Source of the DNA: CAYNFH01 sp964396385
GTDB lineage: Bacteria; Armatimonadota; Chthonomonadetes; Chthonomonadales; CAJBBX01
Direction: 5' to 3'
Assembly (NCBI GenBank): GCA_964396385.1
Contig: CAYNFH010000061.1
Location: forward strand, 1 to 28,200
Length of the DNA: 28,200 bases
Shown here: positions 22,951 through 28,200 of the stretch, in pieces
How positions within the stretch are numbered: the first letter of the stretch is position 1
How the letters are laid out: each line of letters starts with the position of its first letter
Notes under the pieces: generated by a model
The model's input: only the letters and a program-made list of their open reading frames with translations
What the model was told of the DNA's origin: nothing
The model's database searches: none
Program-made: the position numbers and the translations under genes

Positions 22951-24040
22951 CGTTCTTCGCCTGGCCGTGTGTGCGGCACTTGTCCCGCACACCCTTCAGG
23001 GACATAAGCGGGCGTCCATACCTCGCCGTGGAGCCAAGGCGGCTGCCATTCGCCGCCATCCTGTCAAGCCCAAACCGCCGCCTATCCCCACCGCTCCGGA
23101 GCTGCTCCAGCGTGTGCTTCTCTGGGAGGAGCAGGTCCCGTTTACGGCCGTTCAGACGATCGTGCTGCCGTCCGGTCAGAACTCGCAGGCCGCCATCACC
23201 GGTGAGATACACCTCGGCAAGCGTCGGAGCCGAATCGAATATCGAGTACCCAGGGTCAAGGCCGGTCAGATCATCATCACAGACGGGCGGTGGCGAAGTG
23301 AGATTCGGCCACGTACGCACGTCATGGTACGTACACCGGAATCGTGGACCCCGACCACCTGGGCGACCGCCGAAAAGGTCGTTCATCGAATTCAGGGTTC
23401 CTACGCCTTGCGAGTAGATCCCCGGCCCACGGCCGTCTCGGGACTGGCAACCTACGTGCTCGAGATCAAGCCCCTGCTTGGTGACCGGAACCGGCACGTC
23501 TGGTGGGTAGATAAGAAGACGAGCCTGGTGCTTAAGCGCGAGGAGTACGATCCCAAGGGGCTGCTCAGCTCAGTCACTACCTACTCCAATGTCAACTACC
23601 ATGTCGCTCCCAGTACGGCGGCTACCGCGGTGCAACCGCCGCCGGGATTACGGGTAGTAACTCTCAAGCCCCAGCCTTTGGCGACAACGCTGGAGGCTGC
23701 CCGCCGGATCGCACCCAAGTGGGCGCCGGTGCCCAGGTCGCTCGGCAGGGGTTTTGAGTTCGAGAGCGCGGAGATGACCAAGGTGAAGGGCGCCCCTACG
23801 CTCCACCTACACTACTCCGACGGTCTGGTGGGAGTCTCGCTGTTCTATGTTCAGGGGCGAGCCACGGTCCGCCCCGGGGACCAGCCGTCGCGACAGGTGC
23901 ACGTGAAGGCCGCGCCGGGGACAATCACCCACCAAAACCGCTACACCATCCTCTCCTGGACTCTGCCGGGACATACGGTAAACCTGGTGGCGGACCTCGC
24001 GGAGAGCGCCCTGCTGGACATCGCGCGCCGCCTCCCCTAG
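22925..24040 (+). CDS. RseB/MucB-like periplasmic sigma-regulatory protein
   Basis: 371 residues with an N-terminal export signal (VLRLAVCAALVPHTLQG). A LolA-like half-barrel domain (about 55-225) includes PFTAVQTIVLPSG, GEIHLGKRRSRIEYR, and WWVDKKTSLVLKREEYDPKG, the last typical of RseB. The second domain (about 265-371) has TLHLHYSDGLVGVSLFYVQG, matching the MucB/RseB C-terminal pattern. RseB binds the periplasmic tail of the anti-sigma factor and blocks its proteolysis until lipid or protein stress signals are bound. The start ATG 22925 has GGGACGG just before it and overlaps the anti-sigma gene. The longer open frame from 22550 reads antisigma-coding sequence in another frame. Confidence 0.82.
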   Translation: MRASRAWSNVLRLAVCAALVPHTLQGHKRASIPRRGAKAAAIRRHPVKPKPPPIPTAPELLQRVLLWEEQVPFTAVQTIVLPSGQNSQAAITGEIHLGKRRSRIEYRVPRVKAGQIIITDGRWRSEIRPRTHVMVRTPESWTPTTWATAEKVVHRIQGSYALRVDPRPTAVSGLATYVLEIKPLLGDRNRHVWWVDKKTSLVLKREEYDPKGLLSSVTTYSNVNYHVAPSTAATAVQPPPGLRVVTLKPQPLATTLEAARRIAPKWAPVPRSLGRGFEFESAEMTKVKGAPTLHLHYSDGLVGVSLFYVQGRATVRPGDQPSRQVHVKAAPGTITHQNRYTILSWTLPGHTVNLVADLAESALLDIARRLP

Positions 24041-24051
24041 CCACATCGCCA

Positions 24052-24079
24052 GGAACTTTCCGCCAGTCCTCAGGGTATC
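24052..24079 (+). promoter_or_regulatory. Possible ECF-type promoter for the exporter gene
   Basis: GGAACTT followed after 16 bases by GTATC. The -35-like element shares GGAAC with the site before the sigma gene at 21813, suggesting that both could be read by the same ECF sigma factor. The -10 part is only loosely similar. Confidence 0.35.
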
Positions 24080-24114
24080 CTCTCCACAGACCGGCCGAGT
24101 GACTTCGCTTCCGG

Positions 24115-24134
24115 CCATCAACCACCAACCATCC
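24115..24134 (+). repeat. Short degenerate repeat (CCATCAACCACCAACCATCC)
   Basis: About three degenerate 6-7 base units directly in front of the exporter's ATG. Same style (pyrimidine-rich with CAyC) and same boundary position as the heptad arrays elsewhere in the window, but a different unit. Confidence 0.55.
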
Positions 24135-25742
24135 ATGGCTACGCAGGCAGCACCCGCACTCCCGCCAGCCGCGCGAGAGGGTCAGCAGGTTACCGCGGTC
24201 CACTGGATCATCCTGGTAGGACTGATTACCGCGGCCATCCTGGAGATCCTCGACACCACCATCGTCAATGTGGCGCTGCCCCAAATGGCGGGCAATCTTG
24301 GGGCCACCGCACAGGAGATAAGCTGGGTCTCCACCGGGTACATCCTCTCGAACGTGATCGTTCTCCCCATGACCGCATGGCTCTCCGGCCGCTTCGGCCG
24401 AAAGCGGTACATGACCGGGTCCATCCTGCTCTTTATGGCCGCGTCCTTCTTTTGCGGCACCTCCAGGTCATTGGTCGAGCTCGTGTTCTGGCGCATTATC
24501 CAGGGGTCGGGCGGGGCAGCGCTCTTGTCGACCGTACAGGCGACTCTGCGGGAGATATTTCCGAAGGACATGCAGGGGACGGTCCAGGGCATCTACACCC
24601 TCGGCGTGATTATGGCGCCGACCCTTGGACCGACGGTGGGCGGATGGATAACGGATAACTGGTCCTGGCCATGGGTCTTCTTCGTCAACCTGCCCATTGG
24701 GACGGTAGCGGCATCCATCACCTATCTGTTCCTATGGGATGCGCCTTACCAAAAGCGAGCGCCGGAGATAGACTGGCCGGGGATAGGATTGCTGGCGGTC
24801 GGCCTGGGGTCGCTTCAATATGTGCTGGAGGAGGGCAATTCTGAGGACTGGTTCGACAGCTCCCGCATCGTATGGTTTTCCGTCATATCCGGGATAGCCG
24901 TCATTACGCTGATCATCTGGGAGCTCTGGCCAAGTAACCAGCATCCCGTGGTGAACTTCCGTGTCATGAAGAACCGGGAGCTAAGCGCGGCGCTGTTCCT
25001 CTTTGTTGCGCTGGGGTTCGGGCTCTACGGGGGCGTATTCCTGTTCCCGCTCTTTGCCCAGAATATCCTCGGCTTCACCGCAACCGTCACCGGACTGGTG
25101 CTCTTGCCGGGCGGTATTGGCACCGGCATCAGCGCCATGATCTGCGCGCGCCTGCTCAATAAGGGACAGCTCATCCCACCAAAACTGCTGATCTTCCTGG
25201 GCAACGGTCTTTTTGTCTGGTCCATGTGGACCATGGGGCACCTTACCAACCTTAGCGGCGAGCCGGACACTCGGTGGGCGCTTATCTGGCGCGGGTTTGG
25301 CCTGGGATTCCTCTTCGTACCCATCACGCTGGCGGCCCTGTCCACGCTCAAGCCGTGGGAGATCCCGCAGGCGACGGCCATGATGAACCTTATGCGGCAG
25401 CTCGGCGGCTCTTTCGGCATCGCCCTGCTGGCGACCTATCTCACGAATATGACGGCATTCCACCAGAGCCGGCTTGCGGAGCACATCTACAATGGGAACC
25501 CGCTGTATCAGCAGCGGCTCCAGCAGTTGACGTCGTTCTTGATGTCCAGGGGATACGACGCGGTCTCGGCCCAAAAGGGAGCCATAGCGATCATCGCCCG
25601 GACCATCGGTGCGCAGGCGAGCACCATGGCATTCAACAATGCGTTCCAGTTGATTGGCCTGTTCACGCTGTGCGTATCGCCGGCCATTCTCCTGCTGAAG
25701 ACGGGCCGTAAGCCGCCCCAGGGCGTGGAGATGGGCCATTGA
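24135..25742 (+). CDS. DHA2-family (EmrB/QacA) drug:proton exporter
   Basis: 535-residue MFS transporter with about 14 membrane segments. Seen: EILDTTIVNVALPQMAG (motif D1 of the 14-helix family), WVSTGYILSNVIVLPMTAWL, motif A GRFGRKRYM, and the motif C region GVIMAPTLGPTVGGWI. It exports hydrophobic compounds or drugs across the inner membrane. No adaptor (EmrA) or outer-membrane channel gene is adjacent. The start chosen is ATG 24135 (MATQAAP); a GTG at 24099 would add 12 residues encoded mostly by the repeat. No ribosome site is evident for either. It lies 94 bases after the RseB-like gene and may belong to the stress operon or regulon. Confidence 0.92.
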   Translation: MATQAAPALPPAAREGQQVTAVHWIILVGLITAAILEILDTTIVNVALPQMAGNLGATAQEISWVSTGYILSNVIVLPMTAWLSGRFGRKRYMTGSILLFMAASFFCGTSRSLVELVFWRIIQGSGGAALLSTVQATLREIFPKDMQGTVQGIYTLGVIMAPTLGPTVGGWITDNWSWPWVFFVNLPIGTVAASITYLFLWDAPYQKRAPEIDWPGIGLLAVGLGSLQYVLEEGNSEDWFDSSRIVWFSVISGIAVITLIIWELWPSNQHPVVNFRVMKNRELSAALFLFVALGFGLYGGVFLFPLFAQNILGFTATVTGLVLLPGGIGTGISAMICARLLNKGQLIPPKLLIFLGNGLFVWSMWTMGHLTNLSGEPDTRWALIWRGFGLGFLFVPITLAALSTLKPWEIPQATAMMNLMRQLGGSFGIALLATYLTNMTAFHQSRLAEHIYNGNPLYQQRLQQLTSFLMSRGYDAVSAQKGAIAIIARTIGAQASTMAFNNAFQLIGLFTLCVSPAILLLKTGRKPPQGVEMGH

Positions 25743-25751
25743 TGCAGAAGT

Positions 25752-26873
25752 TTAGAACGCAATGTCTGCCATGAACAGCTCCGCGCTCCCGCCGTGGTCC
25801 AGCCGCTGGTACTCCGCTACCAGCTTCAGCAGCGGAACCGGATAGACACGCAGGCTCAGCGTCTTCGCGTCCCGGTAGCTCCGGCTGTTGAACGTGCTCA
25901 CAATGGCGTCGTCCCACCGTGCGGTCACGCCGAGCCACGGCAGGACCATCCGGTCCGCCTCCAGTAAGGCGCCGTGCAGGAAACCCCTGGTCCCATTGTT
26001 CGCGGGGTTGCTGTCCTCTCCGTAGACCGCCATCGCCTGGATCTGAGTCCGGCGCCAGTGGTAGACGCCATCCAGCCCAAACCGCTTGGCTGAATCATCC
26101 GTGTTCATCGTAAGCGGCGGCTGTGCGAAGTACGCGAATGCGCCTGCCTGTTTGTCGACCGGTCCAACCGACGCCTTCAGGAACACGTCTCGGAACCGGC
26201 CGAAGAACTGCCGCTCCCCTACCCTGTTTCCACTCTGTCCGGATGGCGGCGCGCCCCCCGCAATGTACCAGTGGAACCTGTAAAGGTCGTCGCCGCTCAC
26301 CTGGATCCCCGTCATGGCGTCGCCGAGCAGCACATCGTTCCGCTGCCCCGCGGTGGTAACGAACAGGTTCGGAAGCGAGATGGTGGTGAGGTTTACCTGC
26401 GGGCTGTAGGCGTACGGCAGCTCGAACTGTCCCGCCTTGAGCATGATCCTGTGCCGCTCGTCCACGACCTGCTGTACCCATGCCTCCCAGCTCGGGAACG
26501 GCTGCGACTTGTCGTCCACGAAGTAGTCGTGGTGCACGTAAAAGGCCGTGCCCCTGCTCAGTAGTCCGCCGGCGAGGATCTGCGTCTCCGTAAACTGCAC
26601 GGTAACGGCGCCGGGGTGGAGATGCTCTATCTGCGGCTTCACCTGCACCGCCAGCGGAACCGTTTTCTGCCAGGCAAGGATCGCGCTCTTCTCTGCGCCC
26701 GGTACCCGGAAGTTGTTGGCTTTGAACGCCAGGCCGAATTCATTTAGTCGGGGAAAGCCGCTATGGCACGTGGCGCACGCCATGTGGTATGTCCGTGCGA
26801 AGAATGGGGTGCCTCGCGCCGGAGCCAGGCACACAGAGAATAGGCAGATAGTCGCCACAATTACGCGACGCAT
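25752..26873 (-). CDS. Porin-cytochrome fusion, Cyc2-like monoheme outer-membrane protein
   Basis: 373 residues. A signal peptide (to about APARG, residue 21) is followed at once by one c-type heme site, C33-x2-C36-H37, in TYHMACATCHSGFPRLNEFG, with FKANNF after it. The rest is rich in alternating polar/aromatic strands (FYVHHDYFVDD, YRFHWYIAGG, TLSLRVYPVPLLKLVAEYQR) and ends in Phe, as expected for an outer-membrane beta-barrel. A short heme-binding N-terminus with CxxCHxxFPxLNxFG followed by a barrel is the layout of Cyc2 and relatives, which move electrons across the outer membrane; Cyc2 itself oxidises Fe(II). The length is somewhat below typical Cyc2. The ATG 26873 has AAGGAG at 10 bases. 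Heme attachment would need the Ccm system in this window. The function is inferred. Confidence 0.7.
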   Translation of the reverse strand: MRRVIVATICLFSVCLAPARGTPFFARTYHMACATCHSGFPRLNEFGLAFKANNFRVPGAEKSAILAWQKTVPLAVQVKPQIEHLHPGAVTVQFTETQILAGGLLSRGTAFYVHHDYFVDDKSQPFPSWEAWVQQVVDERHRIMLKAGQFELPYAYSPQVNLTTISLPNLFVTTAGQRNDVLLGDAMTGIQVSGDDLYRFHWYIAGGAPPSGQSGNRVGERQFFGRFRDVFLKASVGPVDKQAGAFAYFAQPPLTMNTDDSAKRFGLDGVYHWRRTQIQAMAVYGEDSNPANNGTRGFLHGALLEADRMVLPWLGVTARWDDAIVSTFNSRSYRDAKTLSLRVYPVPLLKLVAEYQRLDHGGSAELFMADIAF

Positions 26874-26902
26874 TCGATCGGCGCTCCTTACGCGGACAAG
26901 GG

Positions 26903-26935
26903 TGCGGGCCGGCAGGTTCGAGTTGCCGGCCCGCA
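26903..26935 (-). terminator. Hairpin between pseudopilin and porin-cytochrome genes
   Basis: A perfect 12-bp GC-rich stem (arms 26903-26914 and 26924-26935) with a nine-base loop starts seven bases after the pseudopilin stop. No T-run follows, so it is a weak intrinsic terminator or an RNA-stabilising hairpin. Confidence 0.6.
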
Positions 26936-26941
26936 TCGTTC

Positions 26942-27739
26942 TCAGTAGTACTCGGATTTCGGATAGTTGGCGAAGTTGGCACGATACAGGTCGACAACCC
27001 AGGATGGGACGGAAAACCACTCCCACTGGTCCGTCTCGAGGTTCATGGGATTGTCGAACACCCCCTGGAAAGTCTCCTGCAGCCTCCTCGCCTTGGAATG
27101 CCCGTCAAAGTACGCGAAATTCAGGAACTTCAGGTGGTGCTGGAACTGGCCGTGGCCGGACGTATCGCCGTCCCATACGTGCAGAATGTCGGACCAGCCC
27201 GCCAGGTCGGGCCACGGAACTCGAGACTCTCCCATCATGATCTTGGAGGCGGGACCGCCGGGTGCACCGTCCACCTCCGCAAGTGTGACGCCATCGGCGT
27301 GACCCACGAATGGCCAGTCCAGGTTCTGAGCCCACCATGTATTCCCAGCGTATGAAATACTCAGTCCCAGGGCCGTGTCTCCCGGGTAGTACTGGGCATA
27401 CAGGTTCTGAAATGCCGTAGCGTACTGGTTGCTGGGACAGCGATAGACAGCCGTGTTCTTGACGTAGGGTAGGATGAGCGCACGCCACGTATGCCGGGGC
27501 GACGGATCGGTGCCGTTCCCGGAGTCTCCGATGGGCAGCATCTCATCATAGTCCTGCGCGTACATCAGGGTCCCCAGTCCAAGCTGCCGCTCGTTGGAGA
27601 GGCAGCTTACGGAGCGAGCCTTTTCGCGCGCCTGGGCGAACACGGGGAATAGAATTGCGGCGATGATCGCGATCACCGCAATCACAACAAGTAGCTCGAT
27701 CAGCGTGAATCCCCGCCGGGTTCCTCTTCGTGGTGTCAT
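26942..27739 (-). CDS. Type II pseudopilin-like protein with prepilin signal and H-x9-DG motif
   Basis: 265 residues. A short basic leader is followed by GFTLIELLVVIAVIAI, the class III prepilin cleavage/methylation signal (cut after the Gly by PilD-type peptidase) and hydrophobic helix, then ILFPVFAQAREKARSVSC. The C-terminal domain (DUF1559-like) ends with HLKFLNFAYFDGH, an H-x9-DG motif. Such proteins are very numerous in Planctomycetota and Armatimonadota; the leader and AQAREKAR sequence point to the latter. Probable fate: cell surface or pseudopilus; the function of individual copies is unknown. The ATG 27739 has GGAGGAG at 5 bases and overlaps the preceding transporter stop in ATGA, so translation is coupled. 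Confidence 0.92.
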   Translation of the reverse strand: MTPRRGTRRGFTLIELLVVIAVIAIIAAILFPVFAQAREKARSVSCLSNERQLGLGTLMYAQDYDEMLPIGDSGNGTDPSPRHTWRALILPYVKNTAVYRCPSNQYATAFQNLYAQYYPGDTALGLSISYAGNTWWAQNLDWPFVGHADGVTLAEVDGAPGGPASKIMMGESRVPWPDLAGWSDILHVWDGDTSGHGQFQHHLKFLNFAYFDGHSKARRLQETFQGVFDNPMNLETDQWEWFSVPSWVVDLYRANFANYPKSEYY

Positions 27740-28200
27740 TGCACTCCTCCGGTAGTGCTGGCGACGACCGGCATGGATGGAACTCTTGCCGAGCCGAACA
27801 GCCAGGGGATGACAAATCCGCAGCAAGCGGTAAATACGGCACTGATAAGGATCAGTGCTCGTAGTCCGACGGCCTCGTACAGTCGGGCGCCGATCACGCC
27901 GCCTGCGAGGGAGGCCGCGATGCGGGCCGTAGTAAGCATCGAAAAGGCAGTGCCCTCTACGTGCTCTGGGGCAACGCGGGCGCCCAGATCCAGCACCGCC
28001 AGCATGGCGAACATCGAGAGCCCTCCATCGACCAGGTATATCGCCGCGGCGCTCACCCGATCGAACATTGCCAGGTATCCCAGATGGCCGGCGGTCCCGG
28101 CCACAACCGCGCAACGTATCAGCGTCAGCGCTGGAAGCCGCCGCGAAAGAGGCGCGTAAACCGCGCCTGCCGCGATGCCCGCGCCGGCGAAGACCGCCCC
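27736..28200 (-). CDS. MFS transporter, C-terminal part (N-terminus outside window)
   Basis: About 154 residues of an open frame entering from the window edge. At least four membrane segments are visible (AAAIYLVDGGLSMFAMLAVLD; TARIAASLAGGVIGARLYEAVG; LRALILISAVFTACCGFVIPWL). The pattern LDLGARVAPEHVEGTAFSML resembles the BT1/folate-biopterin transporter branch of the MFS, but too little is visible to name a substrate. Its TGA overlaps the ATG of the pseudopilin gene by the ATGA arrangement, an unexpected pairing of transporter and pseudopilin. Confidence 0.75.
   Translation of the reverse strand, partial: GAVFAGAGIAAGAVYAPLSRRLPALTLIRCAVVAGTAGHLGYLAMFDRVSAAAIYLVDGGLSMFAMLAVLDLGARVAPEHVEGTAFSMLTTARIAASLAGGVIGARLYEAVGLRALILISAVFTACCGFVIPWLFGSARVPSMPVVASTTGGVQ

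Noticed and set aside
22550..24040. Longer version (496 codons) of the RseB-like protein
   Set aside because: The first 125 codons read the anti-sigma gene in another frame. The true start is ATG 22925, which is followed by an export signal.

Overview
This is a high-GC bacterial window with dense coding on both strands. It most resembles a chromosome contig of an Armatimonadota-type diderm bacterium. The main clue is the pseudopilin at 26942-27739: its N-terminus carries GFTLIELLVVIAVIAI followed by ILFPVFAQAREKAR, and its C-terminus has an H-x9-DG motif. From general knowledge this combination is very common in that phylum. A predicted outer-membrane barrel protein and an RseB-like periplasmic protein fit a two-membrane cell. 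The lineage is an inference. No rRNA, tRNA, insertion sequence, CRISPR array or phage gene was seen. No stretch longer than about 210 bases lacks a gene. Two runs of ten N interrupt one gene.

Layout. 1-3986 is a small carbon-metabolism block: a partial proline-catabolic aldehyde dehydrogenase (pruA) and a Gfo/Idh/MocA oxidoreductase on the minus strand, then divergently a second Gfo/Idh/MocA oxidoreductase and a TIM-barrel sugar isomerase/epimerase. 3995-11335 (minus) is a System I cytochrome c maturation locus in the order ccmA-ccmB-ggt-ccmC-ccmD-ccmE-ccmF, preceded by a membrane-anchored beta-propeller protein (11350-12633). CcmE has Cys where the classical heme-binding His sits (CPSKY, the CXXXY type). 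No ccmG, ccmH or ccmI is present, and a gamma-glutamyltransferase gene sits inside the cluster. 12783-15007 (minus) holds a sugar ABC permease and a lipoprotein substrate-binding protein without an ATPase.

15147-21709 (plus) starts with a near-consensus promoter. It holds a soluble GAF-PAS histidine kinase, a PH-like/zinc-ribbon protein, dUTPase, a zinc-ribbon/TPR membrane protein, an OGG1-type 8-oxoguanine glycosylase and cysteinyl-tRNA synthetase. 21813-25742 is an envelope-stress-like operon: ECF sigma factor, zinc-binding anti-sigma factor, RseB-like protein and, just downstream, a DHA2-type multidrug exporter. Sequences resembling ECF -35 boxes precede the sigma gene and the exporter gene. 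25752-28200 (minus) holds a Cyc2-like porin fused to a monoheme cytochrome c, a strong hairpin, the pseudopilin and the end of an MFS transporter.

How it fits together. The Ccm locus would attach heme to exported cytochromes, and the heme-containing porin at 25752-26873 is an obvious client in the same window. A recurring oddity is a set of short pyrimidine-rich tandem repeats, mostly 7-8 base units, at gene boundaries. Two pairs of sites share identical 23- and 24-base strings, and one array has been absorbed into the coding end of a gene.
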